The position numbers and the translations under genes are program-made. Below, piece by piece: positions 34,717-43,262 of a DNA stretch of 64,000 bases. The notes beneath the pieces were generated by a model that was given only the letters and a program-made list of their open reading frames with translations, made no database searches and had not been told where the DNA came from. The stretch comes from Paenibacillus monticola (GTDB lineage Bacteria > Bacillota > Bacilli > Paenibacillales > Paenibacillaceae): contig NZ_WJXB01000012.1 of the NCBI RefSeq assembly GCF_009664975.1, positions 178,564-242,563 of the forward strand. The letters are read 5' to 3'. How positions within the stretch are numbered: the first letter of the stretch is position 1; every line of letters begins with the position of its first letter.

Positions 34717-35894
34717 ATGGACTTCGAGTTTGATATCCAAACGATGATATTGTTGTTTATTTTCGGAAATTTATTCATTGCATTACTTATAACTGCTTAT
34801 CGTTTCCACTCCCATAAGGATGTCGCTTCAACAATGTTTATCCGATCCAAGTGGCTGCAGGTGCTCTATTGGTGCTCCATATTGATCTGGGATTATGTTC
34901 CTCATTTCATCGCCATTCCGCTTAGCAACGCGTTGATTCTTGGAGGCGGCTGTCTGGAGATTATTGCTCTATTAATGATGATGGGAATGATGGGCCGTAA
35001 GGTAAAGCTATATTATTTGGCAATTACGGTATGCAGCACGATAAGTTTTTGCATTATTGCTGTATTTTTTAACCACTCAAGCTTTCGTATTGCCTCTGCC
35101 TCACTGTGGGTTATTATGTTTGTTATCTATCCGGCACATCACCTGACTACCAATAAAGACGGCTCACCTCTGCAGCGAATGCTAGGTTTATTGTATTACT
35201 GTTTTGCTGTGATTATGTTAGCCCGTTCGGCTGTTGCACTAATTTGGGAGACTGAGATGAATGTGTTTACAGCGAATCTAGCACAGCATCTGTACTATTT
35301 AGGCATGTATTTATTATTGACGCTGGGGACTGCCGGGTTTATTTTGCTCTCCAACGAGAGCTCATACGAAACACTCAAGAGAATGGCTACTTACGATGAA
35401 ATGACAGGCATTCTTAGTCGCAGGGCCTTTATTGTGGAAGCCAACTTAAAGCTGGCGCGAGCAGCTAAAAAAATGAATTATGTAACCCTGCTGCTGCTGG
35501 ACCTGGATCATTTCAAAAAGGTGAATGATACCTATGGCCATGATGCGGGTGACAGAGTACTAAAGGCATTCGCGCGTACTACGCAGAGCCAGCTCGGGAA
35601 TGGTGATTTGTTCGGAAGAGTCGGAGGCGAGGAATTTGCTGTTCTGTTCTGTTCTGTGGCTTAGATGAAGAGGGAAGTGACCATAAGGCTGAAATTCTGC
35701 GGAAGGCTGTTATGAACTCCGTTCAGCAGGAGATTCCTTTACGGTATACCGTTAGTATTGGTATAATTACCGTTTTGCCAACTGCCAACACTCCCATGGA
35801 CGTACTGTACAAGCTCACCGATAAGGCTCTTTATCGGGCTAAGCGGGAGGGGCGGAATTGCGTAGTTAGAGCTCAATTGTTGGGGGAAAGCTAG
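34717..35894 (+). pseudogene. Membrane diguanylate cyclase (GGDEF), frameshifted by a 5-bp repeat
   Basis: Five or six membrane segments (residues 1-215) then a GGDEF domain. The first frame runs through LLLDLDHFKKVNDTYGHDAG and the active loop RVGGEEFAVL, then hits TAG at 35664 after 315 codons. The remaining domain continues in another frame up to 35894 (RYTVSIGIITVLPT... KLTDKALYRAKREGRNCVV). The shift sits at three copies of GTTCT (35641-35655); removing one copy gives a continuous 390-aa protein that aligns without gaps to the paralogue at 35936-37105. The I-site is absent (GNGD). Start: ATG 34717 has GGTGG upstream; ATG 34702 is further out. The truncated product lacks the end of the catalytic domain. 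Confidence 0.85.
35641..35655 (+). repeat. Pentanucleotide repeat GTTCT x3 in the GGDEF gene
   Basis: Three exact tandem copies, followed by GTGGC. A change of one unit moves the reading frame. With two units the frame reads A-V-L-F-C-G-L-D-E-E and continues to the natural end of the domain. Confidence 0.9.
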
Positions 35895-35935
35895 ATCCTG
35901 ATTACAGGAATACATATTGCTTTAGCGAGAGGGAG

Positions 35936-37105
35936 GTGAAATTCATAAGCATCAATTTGGATCTCATGACGCTACAGGTTTGTCTTTTGGCTGGTAATCT
36001 GGTTACAGTAGTGCTTGTTCTTGCTTATCGATCACGTTACGCCAAAGAGAGTACATCTTCACTGTTTATAGCCGCAAAGTGCTTGCAGATCTCAGTCCTG
36101 ATCGTATTGCTGCTGACGGATTTCATAGACTCTCGAATTACAGCTACACTTAGCGGCCTTCTCGGTCTGGCTGGAGGAACGACGGAGGCCTTGGCGATTC
36201 TGATGCTGCTGGGAGTTTATACAACTAAGGTTAAAAGATATTATTATTTGCTGGCTGGTTTTTCTGCTGCTGTTATTCTACTCCTTATTATTACAGCATC
36301 TGATGAGGTACAGTTGCGCATTGCTATAGCCTCTCTACTGGGCAGTTTATTTATTATCTACCCGGTTTATTGTCTGTTGATGAAAGGAAAGAATTCACCA
36401 CTTCAGAAAGTAATGGGTCTGCTGTACTGCATCGTTATGATGATCCTGATTATCGGAGCAGTTGTAGGATTGATCTCGGTGCCACTAAATACTCATCTTT
36501 CCCAATTATTGCAATGGTCCTTTTATATCGGCATTTATTTACTTATGTTTCTGGGAACAGCCGGCTTCACGCTGCTCTCCAGGGAGCAATCGTACGTAGA
36601 GCTGGAACGAGTGGCCACCTATGATGAACTGACCGGGATTTTGAACCGCAGAGCCTTTGTTTTGCGTGCCCGTCCTTTAATCGCCGCTGCTGCGAAAGAG
36701 GGAACTGCTTTTTCTTTTTTACTGCTAGACGTAGATCATTTCAAAAATGTGAATGATACCTACGGCCATGATATAGGGGATAGGGTACTTAAGGATTTTG
36801 CTTCCAAAATAGAGCAGCAGCTTGCGAATGGAGATCTGTTTGGGAGATTTGGTGGGGAGGAATTTGCAGTCATTCTGCATCGAGCTGACGAGCAGGCTTG
36901 TGATGAGATGGCTGAGCGGCTGCGCACAGCAATTCTGGGTGCGGTAATTAACGGTGTACCGCTGCACTATACCGTTAGTATCGGAGTCATTACGGTAATG
37001 TCAACCGAACGGATCACGTTGAACAATCTCTATAAGCTGAGTGATACTGCACTGTATCAGGCGAAGCAAAAAGGCAGGAACTGTGTCGTTAGAAGCTATG
37101 GATAA
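35936..37105 (+). CDS. Membrane diguanylate cyclase (GGDEF), intact paralogue
   Basis: Hydrophobic N-terminal half (residues 10-215, several membrane segments) and a complete GGDEF domain: ATYDELTGILNRRAFVL, LDVDHFKNVNDTYGHDIGD, RFGGEEFAVI, and C-terminal TALYQAKQKGRNCVV. The RxxD inhibitory site is absent (ANGD). Clearly a tandem duplicate of the frameshifted gene before it. Start codon problem: GTG 35936 lies within the GGGAGGTG ribosome binding site, whereas the codon that aligns with the neighbour's start Met is ATA at 35945, 6 nt after the box. Terminator at 37160. Confidence 0.88.
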   Translation: MKFISINLDLMTLQVCLLAGNLVTVVLVLAYRSRYAKESTSSLFIAAKCLQISVLIVLLLTDFIDSRITATLSGLLGLAGGTTEALAILMLLGVYTTKVKRYYYLLAGFSAAVILLLIITASDEVQLRIAIASLLGSLFIIYPVYCLLMKGKNSPLQKVMGLLYCIVMMILIIGAVVGLISVPLNTHLSQLLQWSFYIGIYLLMFLGTAGFTLLSREQSYVELERVATYDELTGILNRRAFVLRARPLIAAAAKEGTAFSFLLLDVDHFKNVNDTYGHDIGDRVLKDFASKIEQQLANGDLFGRFGGEEFAVILHRADEQACDEMAERLRTAILGAVINGVPLHYTVSIGVITVMSTERITLNNLYKLSDTALYQAKQKGRNCVVRSYG

Positions 37106-37159
37106 GTTCCAGTTTCTGGTCTCGTGGATGGGCTCTCATCAAGCATGAAAATATTTACT

Positions 37160-37207
37160 ACAGGGTGTCTTCAGATCGCCATTAGGCGAGGGAGATACCC
37201 TGTTTTT
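37160..37207 (+). terminator. Terminator after the GGDEF pair
   Basis: ACAGGGT / ACCCTGT outer stem with an inner TCGCC/GGCGA hairpin, then TTTTT. The rest of the 311-bp interval to 37416 is AT-rich and should hold the promoter of the next gene; I could not fix a consensus. Confidence 0.7.
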
Positions 37208-37416
37208 GTCTGTTCATTTCTGGATTTGCTATATTTCTGCTTGAATAGGGTAATTAGATATAACATTCGCGGTCAGTTCATAGGACGGTGGAATTTAAAT
37301 TATTTTACAAAAAAGCAAGAAACGACAAATTTTCAATAGACTTTAGGGTAATATATCAACAAAGCTAATCTGCAACGGAATATAAAGATTGAAATCGAGA
37401 ATGGGGAGTCCACGTA

Positions 37417-38598
37417 ATGAGAGAGAAATTATTATTTATATCCGCTGAGAATCCTTTTCCACAGGATAGTGGCGGCAAATTAAGAACAGGGAATATTCTC
37501 AATATTGTACTTGCTAAGTATGATGTAGATCTCTTAACCTATCGCAATAGCAGAGTCTCAGCAACAGTGGATACGGGCAGTGCTCTTACCATACACGAAG
37601 TTGATCGGACCGTAACCTATCGTAAAGCCATGCTGCGCTCACTGTACAAAAGGCGTAATTGTTCTTATATGAGTCATGTGGATTTAGATATGCGCAGTAA
37701 GATTATAGAGCTCTGCAATCAAAATGATTACCGTCATGTATTTATATCCCACAGTTTGCTTGGGTACTGCATTGATATTGTGACAACAATTCTTCCAGAG
37801 GCTATGATCATATCAGATGCGCATAACTTCGAGAGTGGCTTATCTGTTCAACTGGCCGAGAAGAAGAAGGGTCTTGCCAAGGTGTATTTTAGGATGAATG
37901 CCTGGTGGACAAAACAGGATGAATTGAAGCTTTTGAATAGAACGGATCTGCTGCTGACAACCTCTGAGCAGGATAGCCTTTCTTTTAAGGAATTATCACC
38001 TAAAAATGCGGACAAAGTGCATGTGATTCCAAATTTTATCTGCATGGACAATTATAGATATGACAAATGCGCCACGAAGGAGGAATGGATCATTCTTCCG
38101 GGTAATATGAACTATTTTCCGAACGTCAATGCAGCGACATATTTCTATGAGGAGATATACCCACTTATCCAAGCCAAAATCCCAGGAATTAAGTGGTATA
38201 TCGTAGGGCGGGATGTGCATCCCGATGTTGCTGCGCTGGCTGAAAAAGACAATTCAATCGTTATCACGGGTTATGTGGATAGTGTAGCGGATTATATCCG
38301 CCGGGCCAAGGTGGTCATTGCCCCACTGCGGGAGGGCAGTGGAACGCGCTTGAAGATATTGGAGGCGTGGGCCTTGAAAACACCGGTGGTATCAAGCACG
38401 AAAGGGGCCGAAGGGCTGATCTATAACCATGCTGGTGATATTTTTATCGCTGATGATCCTCTGAGCTTTGCTGAAAGTGTGGTTACTTTAATGCAGGATC
38501 GTGATCGGGGGGTTGTGATGGCTGACCGCGCACATCAGACGATGCTGGCATATTATGAAGCCGAAAGCGTTCGGGATAAGCTGCTCAGTTTAGTATAG
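37417..38598 (+). CDS. Glycosyltransferase, GT4-like (group 1)
   Basis: GT-B fold enzyme that transfers a sugar from a nucleotide-sugar donor; acceptor unknown. The C-terminal donor domain reads WYIVGRDVHPDVAALAEKD, ITGYVDSVADYIRRAKVVIA, then PLREGSGTRLKILEAWALKT and PVVSSTKGAEGL, the typical arrangement of group 1 transferases (conserved Gly-rich loop and EAW). The N-terminus resembles glycosyltransferases with SAENPFPQDSGGKLRT. 393 aa, no membrane segment. GGGGAG precedes the ATG. A second, divergent copy follows at 38831. No other polysaccharide genes are in the window. Confidence 0.9.
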   Translation: MREKLLFISAENPFPQDSGGKLRTGNILNIVLAKYDVDLLTYRNSRVSATVDTGSALTIHEVDRTVTYRKAMLRSLYKRRNCSYMSHVDLDMRSKIIELCNQNDYRHVFISHSLLGYCIDIVTTILPEAMIISDAHNFESGLSVQLAEKKKGLAKVYFRMNAWWTKQDELKLLNRTDLLLTTSEQDSLSFKELSPKNADKVHVIPNFICMDNYRYDKCATKEEWIILPGNMNYFPNVNAATYFYEEIYPLIQAKIPGIKWYIVGRDVHPDVAALAEKDNSIVITGYVDSVADYIRRAKVVIAPLREGSGTRLKILEAWALKTPVVSSTKGAEGLIYNHAGDIFIADDPLSFAESVVTLMQDRDRGVVMADRAHQTMLAYYEAESVRDKLLSLV

Positions 38599-38738
38599 AG
38601 CAATGCAGGATGCTTATTTACTGTTTGTGACTTTTTAAGTACAATACTAAATTAGTTTATCTTTCCTCTTATAAATCGACAAAAGTTTTGAGGGAAATGA
38701 GTTACTATTGAACTACATCTAAAGTTGCATAAAGAGTA

Positions 38739-38772
38739 GCCGGGTACAGCTCAGCCTGCTTTTTTTTTCTAT
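38739..38772 (+). terminator. Weak candidate terminator between the glycosyltransferases
   Basis: AGC-GG pairs with CC-GCT around a mismatch in AGCCGGGTACAGCTCAGCCT and the sequence after it, followed by nine T residues. The stem is weak, so confidence is low. Confidence 0.35.
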
Positions 38773-38830
38773 ATATATATGGAAATTCCTATTATATTAT
38801 AAATTTTTATAGTAATAAGGAGCCGAACTT

Positions 38831-40024
38831 ATGCGCGAAAGAATGCTATTTCTATCAGCCAAGAATCATCAAACAGAAGACCTTGAAGGAGACATAAGAA
38901 CAGGTAGATTTCTTGAGATTTTGCAGGAGAAATATGAAATTGATCACCTGACTTATTGGAATTCAAGTAAGGAACTGTCTGTGACTAGTGGACCAGCCTT
39001 TACCATGTACAAGGAAAGAAGAGCTGAAGCTGTCGCTAGCCAGAGGACAAAGCTGCGTTCTCTGTACAAGTTGCGGGATTACACCTATCGGAGCAATCCT
39101 GGGAAGGATATGAGGGATACCCTGACAGGGCTGTGCCGTTCTAATAAGTATAGCCATGTCTTTATATCGCATAGTCTAATCCAAAACTGTATGGATATCA
39201 TTCGTCATCTGATCCCAAAGGCAATTATTATCACGGATGCGTACCGTTCCATGGATGGGAGGGGAGTTGGAGAAACTATGGGAAAGCGTCGTATAAGCAG
39301 ACCTTACCATAAGTTGAATGCGGTCTTGGTTCGTCGGGAAGAGCGAAATCTGCTGAACAAAACAGGTTTGCTGCTGGCAACCTCCGAATGGGATGCACTT
39401 TCATTTAAGTCCTTGTCCTTTGCAGATGCCTGTAAAGTGCATGTGGTGCCGCATTTCATTGATATCCATCAATATCAATATAGAGATAGAGAACCTGTGT
39501 TCAAGGAAAATTCGATTGTTCTGTACTGGAATATGAATACGCGTCCAGGTAAGCAAGTCGCCTTATTATTTTTCCGCGAGATTTATTCCCGGATTAAGAT
39601 GAAGGTGCCTGATGTACGTTGTTACATAGTCGGCCGTGAAGTACCTACTGAGGTTGCAGAACAAGCTGAAGAAGATGAGTCCATTATTATCACTGGACCA
39701 GTGGAAGGTGCTGCTGAATACATACGCCGGTCAAAGGCGGTTTTTGCCCCCTTATTGGATAACTATGAAGCCCGTAATAAGGTTCTTGAATCATGGGCAC
39801 TCAGAACACCGGTAGTTTCCAGCACTAAAGGTTCGGAAGGACTAAACTGCAAGCATAACCACAATATATTGCTTGCTAATACAGCAATGGATGCTGTGGA
39901 CAATATTGTGACTCTGCTGAAGGACTCAGGGCTGGGTACCATAATTGCGGATCGGGCGCACCAAACATTGCTAAAGCATTACGAGGCGAATAGTGTCCGA
40001 GCCAAGATTCTCAGTCTGGTATGA
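38831..40024 (+). CDS. Glycosyltransferase paralogue with altered donor loop
   Basis: Tandem duplicate of the preceding gene over its whole length (start MRERMLFLSAKNHQTEDLEGDIRTGRFLEI in parallel with MREKLLFISAENPFPQDSGGKLRTGNILNI, given here only as a comparison of short blocks). The donor-domain loop that reads REGSGTRLK in the first copy reads LDNYEARNK here, and N-terminal Gly-rich SGGKLRT is EGDIRT. The flanking VVSSTKG and YIRRSK motifs are conserved. It may be catalytically altered or inactive, or may use another donor. 397 aa. AAGGAGCC precedes the ATG. Confidence 0.85.
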   Translation: MRERMLFLSAKNHQTEDLEGDIRTGRFLEILQEKYEIDHLTYWNSSKELSVTSGPAFTMYKERRAEAVASQRTKLRSLYKLRDYTYRSNPGKDMRDTLTGLCRSNKYSHVFISHSLIQNCMDIIRHLIPKAIIITDAYRSMDGRGVGETMGKRRISRPYHKLNAVLVRREERNLLNKTGLLLATSEWDALSFKSLSFADACKVHVVPHFIDIHQYQYRDREPVFKENSIVLYWNMNTRPGKQVALLFFREIYSRIKMKVPDVRCYIVGREVPTEVAEQAEEDESIIITGPVEGAAEYIRRSKAVFAPLLDNYEARNKVLESWALRTPVVSSTKGSEGLNCKHNHNILLANTAMDAVDNIVTLLKDSGLGTIIADRAHQTLLKHYEANSVRAKILSLV

Positions 40025-40120
40025 TAAGGATGAATAAATATCAGCCACATGTAAAATAGCATATCTCCCTCTTATCTATCATATATTTGCTTATAGATTA
40101 GATAAGGTGAGGTGTGACCA

Positions 40121-41365
40121 TTGAATAATGGAAGAATGACATTCCGATTTGATGACAAGCAGGATAAGCTCAAGCCTAAAGCGGAGGCTAGTAGGTCAAG
40201 TAGCAGTCTGGGCACAGCTACAGATTACATCTCCGCAAACCTGCGGGAGGAAACCGAATTGCTTGAGCATACTTGGCCTGTAGATTCAGATTTACGATTT
40301 GCTCATGAGGAGCCTGCGGAGGATACTGAGACCTATTATTCCACCCCTGCTGATTCCCATCAGCAACTCTTTGAGATGCATACCCAACTTCCACTTCCGC
40401 CAAAGGAATTGGAGAGCGATAGATATATCACTCCATGGCCTGGTAATGATAGAATGACGCAACGGTTCGAGGATAATCCACCACCCGAAGCGGGTTATGG
40501 AGGTTCCTATCACAGTCGCCGCCCCTCTTATTGGTGGAAGTTTGCCCTTTCTGTAGCAGGGGCTGTTGTTACTGGATTGCTGCTTGGTTATATGGCGTTA
40601 TCTTTTTTTAACGGAGGGAGCGCGAGAACGGAGTCCGTGTCAACAACAGGTTCCACTGCTGCTCAAGAGCAAACTGTTGGGAATACTGATTCGGCAAAAG
40701 CTGGGGTATCCGGTATTACCAGTAATGATTCCGCAGGAATGAATCGTATTTCAGTGCAGGTGGCAGCGCAGAGCTATTACCTGCTGCAATATGGGGTATT
40801 TAGTACATCAGCAGGAGCGGTACAGGCGCAGCAGGAGTTGCTCGATGCTGGACTGGCCGCCGCCCTGGACCCTGCCGACGGTAATCGCGTCTACGCCGGC
40901 TTGTCGCCGGATCGTGAACAGGCCAAGCTGCTGAGCAACGGCCTGAAGAATCAGGGAATTGAGTTATATGTGAGAGAGGTTACATTACCAGCAGCAGAGC
41001 AACTGGCTTTTGGCGGAAACGCAGAGGTTGTGAATAATTATTTCTCTGTCAGTGGGCAATTGCTTGCTGAGCTGGCCAGCCTATCCGCTTCGCTGCTCAG
41101 TGCAGCGCCAGCAAATACGGCTGCCGATACTACTGAAGTCAGTAATCTTCATATGCAGTGGACAGAAGCTGCCAAAACGATGGAGCAGGGCCTATCCCCC
41201 GCAGTACAGAGTATTTGCGCAGAGCTGGAGAAGTCCATGAGCCAAGGAATTTCAGCGCTGAATGAATATAATAAGAATAAGGCAAAGGGTCTTCTCTGGG
41301 AAGTACAGGAGTCGATGATGAGCTTCCTTACCAGCCAGAGACAGTTGCTGTCCGCCTTAGGCTGA
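40121..41365 (+). CDS. spoIIB: SpoIIB-like SPOR-domain protein
   Basis: Single-pass membrane protein that in B. subtilis helps localise the engulfment machinery to the septum. A cytosolic, acidic N-terminal half of about 140 residues precedes one membrane segment (WWKFALSVAGAVVTGLLLGY, residues 138-157 or so), then an extracytoplasmic SPOR domain (YYLLQYGVFSTSAGAVQAQQ; VYAGLSPDREQAKLLSNGLK) and a helical C-terminus. TTG start with GGTGAGGTG upstream. Location before maf matches spoIIB of B. subtilis; primary-sequence identity to B. subtilis SpoIIB is not obvious, so the name rests on context and domain layout. 414 aa, longer than the B. subtilis protein. Confidence 0.75.
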   Translation: MNNGRMTFRFDDKQDKLKPKAEASRSSSSLGTATDYISANLREETELLEHTWPVDSDLRFAHEEPAEDTETYYSTPADSHQQLFEMHTQLPLPPKELESDRYITPWPGNDRMTQRFEDNPPPEAGYGGSYHSRRPSYWWKFALSVAGAVVTGLLLGYMALSFFNGGSARTESVSTTGSTAAQEQTVGNTDSAKAGVSGITSNDSAGMNRISVQVAAQSYYLLQYGVFSTSAGAVQAQQELLDAGLAAALDPADGNRVYAGLSPDREQAKLLSNGLKNQGIELYVREVTLPAAEQLAFGGNAEVVNNYFSVSGQLLAELASLSASLLSAAPANTAADTTEVSNLHMQWTEAAKTMEQGLSPAVQSICAELEKSMSQGISALNEYNKNKAKGLLWEVQESMMSFLTSQRQLLSALG

Positions 41366-41401
41366 GGGATTAGAGTACAACGTTCTGATATCTTTGATTC
41401 T

Positions 41402-41446
41402 TCCCCAAGACCTCGTCTGGCTTGTTGCCATACGGGGATTTTTTTA
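41402..41446 (+). terminator. Terminator after spoIIB
   Basis: TCCCC (41402-41406) / GGGGA (41434-41438) with an inner TGGC/GCCA hairpin, then a run of T. Confidence 0.7.
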
Positions 41447-41637
41447 TGCGCATATAAGAATTTTTACGAGAAACATCTGTCGTCAGTAAAGGGACGACGG
41501 ACTCATTTCTCCTTTATTACGTTGCCTTTTATGCTTCGGAAGTGGTAATCATATCCAGTTTGTATTTAGCGTTTGTATTGAACTCCGTTTCACCGTATAA
41601 TAATTAAGGTGTCAAAAAATGGCGAGGGACGACTGAA

Positions 41638-41883
41638 ATGAAGAAGAAAAATGTAGGAACACTGCTGTTATTTCTAATTCTGGGCTGGTTAGCCGGAGCG
41701 TGGATTGCCAAGTTGCTGCAGCCTGTAAAGGCTCTGTCTTTTCTCACAACATCAACCGTTCTAAAATGGTCTCCGCAAGCCGATTTGGACATCATAACCT
41801 ATGACATCACTATTCATTTGAAATTGTGCATGCTTAGTCTAGCTGGTATTATTACTGCCGTATGGCTATACCGGAGACTGTAA
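41638..41883 (+). CDS. DUF4321-like small membrane protein
   Basis: 81 aa with two hydrophobic segments (about 7-23 and 59-77: TLLLFLILGWLAGAWIAKL and MLSLAGIITAVWLY). Function unknown. Similar short proteins sit between spoIIB and maf in Paenibacillaceae, and the layout is consistent with the DUF4321 family. GAGGGACGACTGAA precedes the ATG. The end of the frame overlaps the 5' extension of maf. Confidence 0.7.
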   Translation: MKKKNVGTLLLFLILGWLAGAWIAKLLQPVKALSFLTTSTVLKWSPQADLDIITYDITIHLKLCMLSLAGIITAVWLYRRL

Positions 41884-41918
41884 CATTCTTTACTGATTTA
41901 GGAAGGAACGATTATAAC

Positions 41919-42515
41919 GTGGATGTCATTATTCTCGCTTCAGGTTCACCGCGCCGTCGGGAACTGTTATCTTTGCTCGGTCTGCCCTTCGAGGTTATAA
42001 CCAGTGAAGCTGATGAGAGCACACCAACGGATTGGACACCAGAACAGATCGTGTGCAATCTGGCCTTGCGTAAAGCAGAGGCGGTAATATCGGCTGTCGG
42101 TGAGCGCAAGTCGGTTATCATCGGGAGTGACACCATTGTCGTTCTGGATGATACTGTTCTCGGCAAACCGGTGAACGAGGTGGATAGCACAGCTATGCTT
42201 ACTGCTCTACAAGGCCGGACACATAGGGTGTACACGGGTGTAGCCTGTATTGGACTGCCAGATGGCAAGATATGGGTAGATCACCGGGTAACCTCCGTAA
42301 CCATGAGAGCCATGAGCGATAACGAGATCGCTGCCTACATAGCTACTGGAGAGCCCGCTGACAAGGCTGGCTCCTATGCGATACAAGGGCTTGGTGCTAC
42401 CTTGGTAGAAAGAATCGAAGGCTGTTATTTTAACGTGGTCGGGCTACCATTATCACTGCTTGGTGGGATGTTATCCCGGTTCGGCATAACTGTGCTGAAT
42501 CAGCCGGGAGAGTAA
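41919..42515 (+). CDS. maf: Maf family nucleoside triphosphate pyrophosphatase (septum inhibitor)
   Basis: Hydrolyses modified or canonical dTTP/UTP; overexpression inhibits septation in B. subtilis. Family signatures: IILASGSPRRRELL at the start, SEADE, IGSDTIVVLDDTVLGKP and DKAGSYAIQGLG. Start choice: a frame opens at 41862 but GTG 41919 begins the family N-terminus, with GGAAGG 12 nt upstream, giving 198 aa. Followed by radC 18 bp downstream, the usual arrangement. Confidence 0.92.
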   Translation: MDVIILASGSPRRRELLSLLGLPFEVITSEADESTPTDWTPEQIVCNLALRKAEAVISAVGERKSVIIGSDTIVVLDDTVLGKPVNEVDSTAMLTALQGRTHRVYTGVACIGLPDGKIWVDHRVTSVTMRAMSDNEIAAYIATGEPADKAGSYAIQGLGATLVERIEGCYFNVVGLPLSLLGGMLSRFGITVLNQPGE

Positions 42516-42533
42516 AGGGAAGAGGGATTAGGG

Positions 42534-43223
42534 ATGGAGTCGCAATCGATTATGCTGCGGGACCTCCCCCATGAAGAACGACCTAGAGAGCGCATGATGC
42601 ATTATGGGGCAGAATCATTAAGTCAAGCAGAGCTTCTTGCTATTCTGCTGCGTACGGGAACACGCCGGGAATCGGCTATTCATATTGCACAGCGAATACT
42701 TAACCAAATAGGCAGTCTTCGCCAACTGGCAGACCTTAGCATCGAAGAACTAATGACAATCAAAGGCATCGGCCCTGCCAAGGCGGTGCAACTAAAAGCT
42801 GGCATCGAACTGGGAAGGCGCATGGCGAACTCCAGGTTGAATGAACCGGTGACCATACGTAGTCCACAGGACGCGGCGGAGCTCCTAACCGAGCAACTGC
42901 GTTATTTACAGAAAGAGCATTTCGTCTGCTTATTTCTGAATACGAAGAATCATGTTGTTGCGCAGGAGACGTTATCCATGGGCAGTCTCAACGCCTCTAT
43001 CGTTCATCCCCGCGAGGTATTCCGGGCAGCCATCAAATGCAGCAGTGCATCTATTATATGCGCACACAATCATCCCAGTGGTGATCCGACGCCAAGTCCA
43101 GAGGATATTTCCCTGACTAAGAGATTGCTTCAGGCAGGCGAAATTGTTGGAATCGACGTACTGGATCATCTAATTATCGGAGATAGCAGTTTTGTGAGTT
43201 TGAAGGAAAAAGGCTTTATGTAA
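42534..43223 (+). CDS. radC: RadC family (UPF0758) DNA repair-associated protein
   Basis: JAMM-type metalloprotein of unclear activity; not essential for repair in several species. A helix-hairpin-helix (TIKGIGPAKAVQLKAG) precedes the JAMM site HNHPSGDPTPSPED at residues 178-191. 229 aa is normal. GGGAAGAGGGATTAGGG precedes the ATG. It is the gene between maf and mreB as in B. subtilis. Confidence 0.94.
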   Translation: MESQSIMLRDLPHEERPRERMMHYGAESLSQAELLAILLRTGTRRESAIHIAQRILNQIGSLRQLADLSIEELMTIKGIGPAKAVQLKAGIELGRRMANSRLNEPVTIRSPQDAAELLTEQLRYLQKEHFVCLFLNTKNHVVAQETLSMGSLNASIVHPREVFRAAIKCSSASIICAHNHPSGDPTPSPEDISLTKRLLQAGEIVGIDVLDHLIIGDSSFVSLKEKGFM

Positions 43224-43262
43224 TAAAATCGCATAGATTCACTAGGAAAAGGAGAATACAGC

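Noticed and set aside
41862..41918. N-terminal extension of Maf
   Set aside because: Overlaps the preceding gene and has no ribosome binding site; the family N-terminus begins at GTG 41919.
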